Below the pieces are notes generated by a model. That model was not told where the DNA came from, did not search any database, and was given only the letters and a program-made list of their open reading frames with translations. From positions 1 to 64,000 of the forward strand of contig JAVJSD010000051.1 in NCBI GenBank assembly GCA_040219575.1: a stretch of 64,000 bases of DNA, in the 5' to 3' direction. The stretch comes from JAVJSD01 sp040219575 (GTDB taxonomy: Bacteria; Planctomycetota; Planctomycetia; Pirellulales; Pirellulaceae). This document shows, one piece after another, positions 1 to 7,174 of this stretch. The translations under genes and the position numbers were made by a program. How positions within the stretch are numbered: the first letter of the stretch is position 1; the number at the start of each line of letters is the position of its first letter.

Positions 1-126
1 CTGCCGACGGCGACAGGCCGCTGACGTGCCAAGTGCGAAGCGAAGGTGTTACTTGAGGAACCGGATGCGATAATGCCGCACGTCCGGATCTGTGGGAGCC
101 CCGGGTGAGCAATCACCCGGGGCCAC
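1..126 (+). mobile_element. 3' end of a group II intron (partial)
   Basis: Bases 55-96 read as a group II intron domain V: an outer helix ACCGGA...TCCGGAT, an inner TGCG/CGCA helix and the two-base CG bulge on the 3' side. It is followed by a second hairpin, CCCCGGGTGA / TCACCCGGGG closed by a GCAA tetraloop (99-122), in the place of domain VI. The sequence ending near CCAC (123-126) fits the AY 3' end of these introns. The reverse transcriptase gene and the 5' part would lie left of the window. The catalytic triad reads AAC where AGC is usual, and the domain V loop is larger than a tetraloop, so the copy may be degenerate. The intron class cannot be decided from this fragment. Confidence 0.6.
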
Positions 127-142
127 CCGGCCCGTTCTTCCC
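127..142. repeat. Remnant right edge of a fourth R165 repeat
   Basis: The sequence GGCCCGTTCTTCCC immediately after the intron end matches the right edge of the R165 repeats (GGCCCCGTTCTTC at 785-797, 1472-1484 and 2895-2907). It sits about 10 bp past the stop codon of the gene at 150-506, where a repeat is expected by comparison with the other units. The simplest reading is that the group II intron inserted into a fourth R165 copy and displaced the rest of it to the left of the window. Confidence 0.5.
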
Positions 143-149
143 ACGTTGG

Positions 150-506
150 CTATGCCCACTCCTGCTCAATCGCAGCTTGAAGCGCCTCGACCGATTCGAT
201 CGATGACAAGCCAATCTCCGAAGGTGCCTCTGGATCACCGAACACTAGCGGTTGATCATAAGCTTTCTGGAACCAAACAGCAAATTCAAGGATGGCGTCA
301 TCGAAACCTTCAAGTGAAATGAGACTAGCAAATACTCGCACTTCAGCAATTGTGTCCGCACCTCCCTTGAATTCACATTGTCCCTCGACGTTCGGGACGG
401 CCCGCTCCCGCTTGAGATTGCCAACCGATGAACTTGATGAAAGAGCATCAAAGACCGCGTCAACTTTGAGACTGGATTCATCGGCATGTGAGATGAAGTA
501 AGCCAT
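150..506 (-). CDS. Hypothetical protein, cassette-like gene
   Basis: This is a 118-residue soluble protein beginning MAYFISHADE, with no signal peptide and no motif I recognise. The N-terminal half is serine-rich, the C-terminal half acidic, ending in EAIEQEWA-like composition. An in-frame ATG eight codons upstream exists, but Met at 504-506 gives a cleaner start. The gene is clearly less GC-rich than the chromosomal genes to the right. It lies in the same orientation as 896-1297 and 1507-2637 and is the left-most unit between R165 repeats. Its size resembles the small immunity or antitoxin-like proteins often found in cassette arrays, but nothing in the sequence proves such a role. Confidence 0.6.
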   Translation of the reverse strand: MAYFISHADESSLKVDAVFDALSSSSSVGNLKRERAVPNVEGQCEFKGGADTIAEVRVFASLISLEGFDDAILEFAVWFQKAYDQPLVFGDPEAPSEIGLSSIESVEALQAAIEQEWA

Positions 507-533
507 TGTCGTTCTTTCGTATATAAACACGAG

Positions 534-632
534 CTACCACCTCGGGTACACGATTACTTCTCCTGGCACATCAAGATCGTGCATGATTTTCTCAAAAAAT
601 GTTCGTGCTTCAAAGTCGTTCGTTCTAACCTG
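534..632 (-). pseudogene. C-terminal fragment of an unknown gene
   Basis: Between the left edge of R165 copy 1 and the start of the gene at 150-506, a 32-residue open frame runs from the repeat edge to a TAG stop. It has protein-like composition (it contains FEARTFFEKIMHD and ends VIVYPRW) and no start codon outside the repeat. I read it as the tail of a gene whose 5' part was lost at the repeat boundary. The frame is open through the left part of the repeat, so initiation inside R165 cannot be excluded. Confidence 0.45.
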
Positions 633-797
633 AACCGCATCAAGGGGCCAGCCATTTCTGAAGAGGGGCGTCGCTTCCACCCGAGTGAAATCCGCTGGTC
701 CCGGGCCGCCCTGAAGCGATTCGGCGACGCTGCGCTCGACCGGCTGCCGACGGGGTGATCAATTCTCCCCCAGTTGAGATGGGTGGCCCCGTTCTTC
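633..797. repeat. R165 repeat, copy 1
   Basis: One of three nearly identical direct repeats of about 165 bp (others at 1321-1484 and 2744-2907). Identity begins exactly at AACCGCATCAAGGGG and ends at GGTGGCCCCGTTCTTC. The ends carry an imperfect inverted match (GGGGCCAGCCATTTC against GGGGCCACCCATCTC on the other strand), flanked by AAC on one side and GTT on the other. This copy has one extra C near base 692 and its right 13 bp (GGCCCCGTTCTTC) is duplicated at 800-812. Confidence 0.9.
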
Positions 798-895
798 CTG
801 GCCCCGTTCTTCCCGCAGCCGGGAAAAAACGTGACCGAGAGAAGCGAGCCACCCGGCCTATTCCGGCTCGCGTTCATCCGATGGTTATCCGACGA

Positions 896-1297
896 TCATA
901 GCATCGTGTTGCGACTAAGTTCAGCGAACCTTGCCAACGTGGGCGTTGATCCAAAGCACCCGCTCGATACGTCGAGTGTTTCGTTGCGTGAACGCAGATC
1001 CGTTTGTTGATCAGCCGACAGTTTAAGTCGGCCGCACCGTTCGAGGCATGTAATGCAGTAGGCGCAAACGTGAGAATTGTCATTGGTGACGTTGGCAGCA
1101 AGAAGTTGCTCGTATTCGTCGATTCGGTCACAAATGAGTTCGACCAGTAAATACTCGTCCGTAATGCCCCCGTTTGGGCCAGATGGCATCGTGTAGACAC
1201 GCCGCGAATCACGCCAAACGTCAATCACGGTATCCCACGTCTTGGGCGACGGATCGGCGATCAATGATTGAAGTTCGTGAAGCCGTTCTGGAGTCAT
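896..1297 (-). CDS. Hypothetical protein, cassette-like gene
   Basis: A 133-residue protein with no recognised family. The N-terminal half is a helical-looking stretch (MTPERLHELQSLIAD, then WDTVIDVWRDSRR); the middle holds three cysteines in CAYCITCLERC, which could bind metal or be incidental. There is no signal peptide. The ATG lies 24 bp from the left edge of R165 copy 2, leaving little room for its own promoter, as in promoterless gene cassettes. About 100 bp, including a duplicated repeat edge, separate its stop from copy 1. GC content is lower than in the genes beyond 3000. Confidence 0.6.
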   Translation of the reverse strand: MTPERLHELQSLIADPSPKTWDTVIDVWRDSRRVYTMPSGPNGGITDEYLLVELICDRIDEYEQLLAANVTNDNSHVCAYCITCLERCGRLKLSADQQTDLRSRNETLDVSSGCFGSTPTLARFAELSRNTML

Positions 1298-1320
1298 TTG
1301 AAGTCGAGGGATAGGGATTA

Positions 1321-1484
1321 AACCGCATCAAGGGGCCAGCCATTTCTGAAGAGGGGCGTCGCTTCCACCCGAGTGAAGTCGCTGGTCCCGGGCCGCCCTG
1401 GAGCGATTCGGCGACGCTGCGCTCGACCGGCTGCCGACGGGGTGATCGATTCTCCCTCAGTTGAGATGGGTGGCCCCGTTCTTC
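1321..1484. repeat. R165 repeat, copy 2
   Basis: This is the second full copy of the R165 element. It differs from copy 1 by a few substitutions (for example GATCGATTCTCCCTC in place of GATCAATTCTCCCCC). It is placed tightly between two genes: the stop of the WG-repeat gene is 22 bp to the right and the start of the 896-1297 gene is 24 bp to the left. That spacing is what is expected for a recombination site between cassettes. Confidence 0.9.
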
Positions 1485-1506
1485 GTTCAAAAATCGCTGG
1501 ACCAGT

Positions 1507-2637
1507 TCACCAGTTTGCTTCCTCCATTTTTGATGACCAAATCGGAGACCCACTGTGATTGACGTACATCATATTAGAATTCCCATCTACATTTCGAAGG
1601 TCAACCTTCGCTGCCCCACAATCGAAGGCGTAGACTGCCACAGTGTCGCTCGGAAGTGTAAACGCAATGGCTCCAGAAGGATCGATGAAGCCATGCTCCA
1701 ATCCAAGGTCCACATACGCAAGTCCCTCAGAGAATCTCCCGGCTTCGACGTAGCGTGCTGGAATCACCTCATTTCCTTCAGTGTCGATGTAGCCAAACCA
1801 CTCACTATTCTCGGGCTTGACGACTGCCCTTCCTTCATAGAATCCACGAGCTACCGCGAATGTCCTCCCGAACAGCCTGTTTCCATTGCGGTCGATATAC
1901 CACCACTTGGTGCCTTTGCACACTACGGCCCTTCCCTGCCTAAACGTGTAGGCGATATCGAATTGCGCAGGAATTACGACCTTACCGGTCCGATCGATAT
2001 ATCCCATTTCTCCACCCGCTTTCGCAACTGCAGCAAGCCCCTCTAGATACACACTAGCGTGAACAAATTGCGGCTCAATAACCAACTTCCCGTTGCGGTT
2101 CAAAAAGCCGATTCTTCCGTCGCGCCGAAACCGAATCAGCCCCTCGGAATAGTTGCCGAAAAGAGACACATGCGATTTCTCTAATAGTTCCCCATTCAGC
2201 TTTCGCTTTGTATCCAATATTTCAGTGCCGTCCTTGCGTTCGATAGCGAAGACGCCATCCCGAAGGCTGTCAACAAAAACCACATCGCTCCCTCCAAACG
2301 GCATCCGCATCCCGTCGTGATACAGAAACCATGCGCCATCAACTTTCTCTTGAATCAGGAATTCTGGCGAGCGTTTGTCGTCGCTGACCTTCTCGATATA
2401 GGCAAACTCGGGAGGCAGTTGTTCGTCTCCCGCATCGTTGATGAGACCTAGCTTTCCCTTGACCCGAACGATATGCAGACAGGACGAATTTGCGTCGGTT
2501 TGCATGTCGGTGTTAGCGCCACAACCCCCGCTAGCCAGCAGCAGAAACTGAAGACCGACACACGCCCAGGCACAAACGATGCTGCGATCTGACGTAATCA
2601 CCGCACTGGGGGGCCTATTGAAAAAACGTTGGATCAT
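1507..2637 (-). CDS. WG-repeat lipoprotein
   Basis: A 376-residue protein with a lipoprotein-type signal: a hydrophobic stretch (IVCAWACVGLQFLLLAS) ends at the lipobox ASGGC about 39 residues from the chosen start. The mature part consists of at least six WG (KWG) repeats with cores such as GYIDRTGKVVIPAQF, GFLNRNGKLVIEPQF and GYIDTEGNEVIPARY. These repeats form beta-rich scaffolds of largely unknown function, often cell-surface or toxin/immunity related. Start choice is uncertain: ATG at 2635-2637 overlaps the tail of an upstream fragment, and GTG at 2599-2601 would give a shorter signal peptide. The stop is 22 bp from R165 copy 2. The gene is relatively AT-rich, which suggests acquisition. 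Confidence 0.8.
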   Translation of the reverse strand: MIQRFFNRPPSAVITSDRSIVCAWACVGLQFLLLASGGCGANTDMQTDANSSCLHIVRVKGKLGLINDAGDEQLPPEFAYIEKVSDDKRSPEFLIQEKVDGAWFLYHDGMRMPFGGSDVVFVDSLRDGVFAIERKDGTEILDTKRKLNGELLEKSHVSLFGNYSEGLIRFRRDGRIGFLNRNGKLVIEPQFVHASVYLEGLAAVAKAGGEMGYIDRTGKVVIPAQFDIAYTFRQGRAVVCKGTKWWYIDRNGNRLFGRTFAVARGFYEGRAVVKPENSEWFGYIDTEGNEVIPARYVEAGRFSEGLAYVDLGLEHGFIDPSGAIAFTLPSDTVAVYAFDCGAAKVDLRNVDGNSNMMYVNHSGSPIWSSKMEEANW

Positions 2638-2743
2638 TGTACCAGTAGTCAACGTAATTATCGCTTGCATTGAGCCGTCTTGTAAGCTCGTTTCCAATCG
2701 CGGATCGAATGGCGCCTCCGATGACAAAGCCTTCTTCTTTAAA
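2615..2743 (-). pseudogene. C-terminal fragment of an unknown gene
   Basis: Directly after R165 copy 3 (minus-strand reading) a 42-residue frame continues to a stop at 2615. It contains KEEGFVIGGAIRSAIGNE and ends in NDPTFFQ. It has no start codon of its own and overlaps the start of the WG-repeat gene in another frame. As at 534-632, it looks like the tail of a gene cut at the repeat edge, and it joins the repeat in the same reading frame (LDAV in both cases). Confidence 0.45.
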
Positions 2744-2907
2744 AACCGCATCAAGGGGCCAGCCATTTCTGAAGAGGGGCGTCGCTTCCACCCGAGTGAA
2801 ATCGCTGGTCCCGGGCCGCCCTGAAGCGATTCGGCGACGCTGCGCTCGAGCGGCTGCCGACGGGGTGATCAATTCTCCCCCAGTTGAGATGGGTGGCCCC
2901 GTTCTTC
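2744..2907. repeat. R165 repeat, copy 3
   Basis: This is the right-most R165 copy in the window, almost identical to copies 1 and 2 (one visible difference is GCTCGAGCGG for GCTCGACCGG). To its right, GC content rises and conserved chromosomal genes begin about 95 bp later, so it appears to mark the edge of the array. Confidence 0.9.
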
Positions 2908-3002
2908 GAGGAACAGGACCGACCAGGAAGAGCCGAAGCGCACGAAGGAAGGTAGCGACGCCATCGTCCTGAAGGGACGAGATGCCGCAGCCAGGGGATC
3001 GG

Positions 3003-3860
3003 CTACTTCAAGTAGTCGACCAGCAGCGTGTAGTAGACGCCGCCGGAGCCGTCTTTGGGTTTGTAGAGGGAGCGCGGATCGTCGGGATTCACGTTCAGCA
3101 CGAAGGTGCCCCCCAACTTGCGCGTGGTCTGCGTGTAGCGGATCGACAGACCGTTCTTCAGCCGCACGTCGATCTGGTCGGTGAGGGCGGGCATGCCGCC
3201 GAAGCAGCAGGTGCCCATGTCGCCCACCAGCGTGCACTCGTTCACGGCGCCGGAGGAGCTGACGCTGGGATGCACGTAGCCGGCGATGAAGACCTTCTTG
3301 CCGTGCAACTTGCCGACGTCGGCCGGAATCGGCCAACGCGAGCCGCGGTCGGGTTTGAGATCGTACCAGCTGATCCGCTCGTACCCTTCGGGCACCTCGG
3401 TGTAGTAGACGTAGGTGTAGAGGGCGATGCCGCCGACGATGGTCGGCACGGCGACGGCCAGGCTGAGCAGGGCGGGTATCTTGCCGCTCAGTTCGTTGGG
3501 ATAACGGCGGATGTTGATATACGAGAGCACGCCCAGCACGGCGGCGATGATCGGCAGCCAGACCATCGCCCAGAACAGGGGATCGCCCAGGGCGAACATC
3601 CAGACCGGCACCTGCGCCGCCAGGGCCAGCAGCAGGGCGATGACGGCTCCCTTGCTGATCGTGCGATACTGCAGTTCGCGATCGAGCGGGGTTTCGTAGT
3701 CGCCGTACTCGTCGGTCGTGGAGAACTCGTAGGGGGAGTGCGACGGATCGCGATCGTCGTCGTGCTGCTCGCGATCCCGTTGCATGTCATCCCGTTGATT
3801 GTCGTCCAACGGATCGCCGTCGCGTGGCGCCTTGGATTTGGATAACGATTCAGTGCTCAT
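3003..3860 (-). CDS. DUF3299-type membrane protein
   Basis: A 285-residue protein. The first ~70 residues are highly charged (Asp/Arg/Gln-rich) and cytoplasmic-looking. Three or four hydrophobic segments follow (AVIALLLALAAQVPVWMFAL; AMVWLPIIAAVLGVLSYI; LLSLAVAVPTIVGGIALY). The last ~120 residues look like DUF3299: GKKVFIAGYVHP, a cysteine pair in MGTCCFGGMPA and LTDQIDVRL. DUF3299 proteins are secreted or membrane-anchored and often sit beside LolD/FtsX-like ABC transporters, as here. The CC pair could bind metal, which is inference. The stop lies about 95 bp from the repeat array; the gene probably belongs with the next three minus-strand genes. Confidence 0.75.
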   Translation of the reverse strand: MSTESLSKSKAPRDGDPLDDNQRDDMQRDREQHDDDRDPSHSPYEFSTTDEYGDYETPLDRELQYRTISKGAVIALLLALAAQVPVWMFALGDPLFWAMVWLPIIAAVLGVLSYINIRRYPNELSGKIPALLSLAVAVPTIVGGIALYTYVYYTEVPEGYERISWYDLKPDRGSRWPIPADVGKLHGKKVFIAGYVHPSVSSSGAVNECTLVGDMGTCCFGGMPALTDQIDVRLKNGLSIRYTQTTRKLGGTFVLNVNPDDPRSLYKPKDGSGGVYYTLLVDYLK

Positions 3861-3915
3861 GGCTCGTTACCGACCTGGAGGACGGAAATGCGAAGGAATG
3901 GGGGCGATGCGGCGG

Positions 3916-5364
3916 TCAGCCGGCCTGCCCTCGTCCCGCGCCGCACAGGATCGATCCCTGAACGAATGTCAGCAGGCCGCCGACTACGAGTGTTACGCCC
4001 ACCAGCGTGAAAAGGTTCGGGGCGTTGATCAACGGATCCGACTGCCGCAGGGCCGGGCGGGCCGACTTGGCGGCGATCTCCTTGCCGATGGGGGCCGACG
4101 CGCCGGCGACGTCGCGGCCGGCGCTCTTGGCGTTCCGCTTGTTGGCGGGGCTCGGCGCGATCGCCGGGTTCGGCTCGATCGCGGGGCTCGGCGCGATGGC
4201 CGAACTTTGCGTGGCGGGCGGGGTGTCGCTGGCGGCCGGCGTGGGGAAGAACGTGCGGGCCCGTTTGACCGACTCGGGGTCGACCTTCTCCAACTCGGTG
4301 ATGTACTCGTCGGCCTTGGGGAGCGGACAGGCGCGGAGATAGTTGATCACCGGCACGCGCACCCAGCTCGATTTCTCGTCGGCATCCTTGAACAGCGTGA
4401 CGAGCTTCTCCATCACGCTCCAGTCCTCCCACTTGGCGAGGTCGGGGATCACCAGGTCGGCCAGTTGCGGACGATCGAGCATGTACCGCAGACCGACCAG
4501 CAGCCGCGGGCGGGGAATGATGTTGTCCTGATCGCCGTGGAAACGGAGGGCCATGATGGCGGCGTAGGTGTCGGCGTATTCGGCCTTGTCGTTGTTGAGG
4601 AACAGCTCCTCGATCAGCGGCATCCCCTCGGCGCCGCGCAGCGTGAGGTAGCAGGCGATCATGGCGTCGAGGCCGCCTTTGACCTTGCGGTCGTCCGAGC
4701 GGAGCATCTCCTCCAGCACGGGCAAGTCCTGCGGCGTGCCGCAGACGCCCAGCATCGTCAGATACAGCCGCCGCCGGCTGGCGGGGATGTCCGTCGAGCG
4801 GATCCACTCCAGCAACTGGTCGTGCTTCATGTCGGCCTTGAGCGCCTTGACGTCGTCGTACGGGGCGCGGGCGAATTCGTCGTAGGCGTCGCGGGCCAGC
4901 ATCTCGTCTTCGTCTTCCAGGTACGCCTGGAAGAATTCCAGACGCTTGGGGCCCTCGGGCGGCAGGTCGATGATGTCGACGAGGTAGTCGCGCGCCTTGT
5001 CGGAGATCAACAGCGGCGTGGTCCACATCAGGTTGGGCGGATCGACGCCCATGATCAGGAATTTGCTGCCGATTTTGGCCTCGCCGAAGAAGACGGTTTC
5101 AATCACCTTCTTCCCGGAGAGGTGCTCCTTGCCCTTGATCACCTCCACGATTTCGAACTTCGACTTGGGCACTTCCTCGGCGGCCGTCTTGGGGGGCGGC
5201 GGCGCCATCGTCAACCGCGCGACAACCACCGCGTCCATGGTGGTGATCTCCTCGGTGAACGTCTGCGCGACCGAGGTGCAGAAGGGGCAAGCCCATAGCG
5301 GGCGGGGCGTGATCGCCAACAGGGCGATGCAAGCAACCAGCAGCAATCCGAAATAACGCAACAT
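3916..5364 (-). CDS. Secreted HEAT-like repeat protein with C-terminal membrane anchor
   Basis: A 482-residue planctomycete-type protein. The start MLRYFGLLLVACIALLAI gives a clear signal peptide, followed by ACPFCTSVAQTFTEEI, a motif common at the mature start of such proteins. Residues ~35-110 look like a beta domain; residues ~130-360 are alpha-helical repeats resembling HEAT repeats (LPVLEEMLRSDDRKVKGGLDA, MPLIEELFLNNDKAEYADTYA). A proline/alanine linker with repeated PNPAIAPSPAI units follows, then a final hydrophobic segment (LVGVTLVVGGLLTFVQG), which suggests anchoring. It lies between the ABC permease and the DUF3299 gene on the same strand and is probably an extracytoplasmic partner of that transporter. 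The exact function is unknown. Confidence 0.75.
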   Translation of the reverse strand: MLRYFGLLLVACIALLAITPRPLWACPFCTSVAQTFTEEITTMDAVVVARLTMAPPPPKTAAEEVPKSKFEIVEVIKGKEHLSGKKVIETVFFGEAKIGSKFLIMGVDPPNLMWTTPLLISDKARDYLVDIIDLPPEGPKRLEFFQAYLEDEDEMLARDAYDEFARAPYDDVKALKADMKHDQLLEWIRSTDIPASRRRLYLTMLGVCGTPQDLPVLEEMLRSDDRKVKGGLDAMIACYLTLRGAEGMPLIEELFLNNDKAEYADTYAAIMALRFHGDQDNIIPRPRLLVGLRYMLDRPQLADLVIPDLAKWEDWSVMEKLVTLFKDADEKSSWVRVPVINYLRACPLPKADEYITELEKVDPESVKRARTFFPTPAASDTPPATQSSAIAPSPAIEPNPAIAPSPANKRNAKSAGRDVAGASAPIGKEIAAKSARPALRQSDPLINAPNLFTLVGVTLVVGGLLTFVQGSILCGAGRGQAG

Positions 5365-5488
5365 TACGAACCTCTTGTAGAGCTCTGCTTTCCTGCGACG
5401 CAGCAACGTTCGCCAAAGACGCGGGGCGACATCCGTTGGATGTCGACGTCTTGTTCTATTGTGGCAGACTGTTGACGAAATGGAAACA

Positions 5489-5517
5489 CCTCGGGGGCAG
5501 GTTGCTCCCCCGCGAGG
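5489..5517. terminator. Candidate hairpin downstream of the ABC permease gene
   Basis: Within the ~290 bp gap 5365-5653 the bases CCTCG-GGGGG-CA pair with TG-CTCCCCC-GCGAGG, giving about 12 pairs with two single bulges. There is no T-tract, so a rho-independent terminator is doubtful. I see no gene in the rest of the gap. Confidence 0.3.
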
Positions 5518-5653
5518 GTGGAGGGCGCGGGTCCCCGACGATGGTTGTACCACCTGAAACAATCGGGACCGGCGGCCTGGCGGGCGATTCGAGCCCGTGC
5601 GCCTTGCGCCGAAGTTCGCCGAGATTTCATGGTTCTTTCTCGAACGGCATGTC

Positions 5654-7174
5654 CTATTTCCCGATCGACCGCGCCACGTCGGTGCGATAGGCCGACATCG
5701 CCGGCAGGAATCCGACGGCCACCGCCAGCAGCAGCAGTCCCGGCACGATCAACAGTTCGGCCGGCGCGATGCTCAGGAAGCTGATCGACACGCCGGTCTT
5801 CTCGACAATGTATCCGGCGGCCGCCTGATTGAGCAGATGCGCCAGCAGCCAACCGCCCGCCCCGCCGATCATCGACAGCAGCACCGATTCGAGCAGGATG
5901 ATCGACATCACGGTTCCCCGGCCCGCGCCGAGCGCCCGCATGATGGCGATCTCGTGGCGGCGGTCGCTCATCGAGTTGTAGATGCTGACCAGGATGCTGA
6001 TGCCCGAGACGATGCAGATCATGGCGGTCAGTCCCAGCAGCACCATCTGGATCGGTTCGACGATGAACGAGAACAGGTTGTAGATTTCGCGGACGGGAAA
6101 CACCGCCTGGGCGTGCGGCCCTTCGTTGACGGTGTTCTCCAGGCCGGGCGCGACGCGGGGGTTGGTGTTGACCAGCAGCGCGGTGATCTCGCGCTGTTCG
6201 ACGGGGAGCGGGTCGGGGCTTTCGTAGGCCAACTCCTCTTCCGTTTTCCCCATTCCGCCTTCGGGAAGCGTGGCGGGATCGACCGGTTCGATCGGCGTGC
6301 GATCTTCCGACTTGATCGGCTTGGCGTGGTCCTCCATCAGGTAGAAGCCTTCCATGTTGATGAAGGCCGCGCGGTCGTTGGGGGTGCCGGTCGGCGCGAG
6401 CACGCCGACGATGGTGAACTTCCGCTCGTGCGTGTGTCCGTCCTGGGCGCCATGCGCCGGGGAGAACTGATCGCCCACGCCGACGTTCATCTCGCGAGCC
6501 ACGGTGGCGCCGAGGACGGCCTCGAAGTATTGGTGCTTGTCGTTGTAGTGCTGGAAGTTGCGTCCGTCGGCGAACTCGAACGAGCGATCGCGGTCGGGCC
6601 CGAACTGGAGTTGCTCGAACATCTCGGGCACGGTGCCCACCACGCGGAAGCGGCCGTAGTAATCGCCCAGGCAGAGTGGAATCAGCATTTGGGGATAGGC
6701 CGCCAGCGTGCCGTCGCGGTCGACGCCCATCTGCCGGTCGTTGGTTTGCTCGACGGCGGCGGCGGTCAGCCCGCTGGTCAGCAGCGAGGCGGGTCCGGCC
6801 CCCAAGGCCGCGAGCGTTTGCATCTGGGCCACGGCCGCCTCGTCCTCGGCCGCCTGCCCGGCGAACGAGCTGCGCATTTCCTGGCGGCGCTGGTCCTGCT
6901 TTTTGAATTCCAGGTAGAAGTCGTAGGGAACGTTCTCGACGGGCGTGCTGAGGTAGTAGACGGTGTTCAGCGTGAGCTGCAGTTTGCCCCCCTTGGCGCC
7001 CACGATCATGTTGTAGCCCAGGCTGGCGTTGCTGCGGAACGACTCCGACACCACGCCATGAATCGACAGCACCATCACCACCAGCACCACGCCCAGCATC
7101 ATCGAGGTGGTGGTGAGGATCGAGGCCAGTCCGCGCTGTTGGATGCTTCGCCAGGCGATCAGCAGGGGGCTCAT
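5654..7174 (-). CDS. ABC transporter permease, FtsX/MacB type
   Basis: A 506-residue permease. An N-terminal membrane segment (LASILTTTSMMLGVVLVVMVLS) is followed by a ~300-residue periplasmic MacB-PCD-like domain and then three C-terminal membrane segments typical of FtsX (PIQMVLLGLTAMICIVSGISILV with the downstream ISDRRHEIAIMRALGA-type motif; the last near LLIVPGLLLLAVAVGFLPA). Such permeases move lipoproteins, peptides or drugs by mechanotransmission rather than through a channel. The ATG overlaps the stop of the ATPase gene by 4 nt (7171-7174), so the two are translationally coupled. The substrate is unknown; a lipoprotein or metal-related role is possible given the DUF3299 neighbour. 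Confidence 0.88.
   Translation of the reverse strand: MSPLLIAWRSIQQRGLASILTTTSMMLGVVLVVMVLSIHGVVSESFRSNASLGYNMIVGAKGGKLQLTLNTVYYLSTPVENVPYDFYLEFKKQDQRRQEMRSSFAGQAAEDEAAVAQMQTLAALGAGPASLLTSGLTAAAVEQTNDRQMGVDRDGTLAAYPQMLIPLCLGDYYGRFRVVGTVPEMFEQLQFGPDRDRSFEFADGRNFQHYNDKHQYFEAVLGATVAREMNVGVGDQFSPAHGAQDGHTHERKFTIVGVLAPTGTPNDRAAFINMEGFYLMEDHAKPIKSEDRTPIEPVDPATLPEGGMGKTEEELAYESPDPLPVEQREITALLVNTNPRVAPGLENTVNEGPHAQAVFPVREIYNLFSFIVEPIQMVLLGLTAMICIVSGISILVSIYNSMSDRRHEIAIMRALGAGRGTVMSIILLESVLLSMIGGAGGWLLAHLLNQAAAGYIVEKTGVSISFLSIAPAELLIVPGLLLLAVAVGFLPAMSAYRTDVARSIGK

Noticed and set aside
633..2907. R165 as a protein-coding element
   Set aside because: Short frames across the repeats exist, but the one-base insertion in copy 1 breaks them and the three copies carry no consistent start or stop. 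Conservation looks nucleotide-based.
4997..5356. Plus-strand small gene in the HEAT-like gene and similar short frames at 2579-2972
   Set aside because: They lie inside better supported minus-strand features and have no ribosome binding site or recognisable motif.
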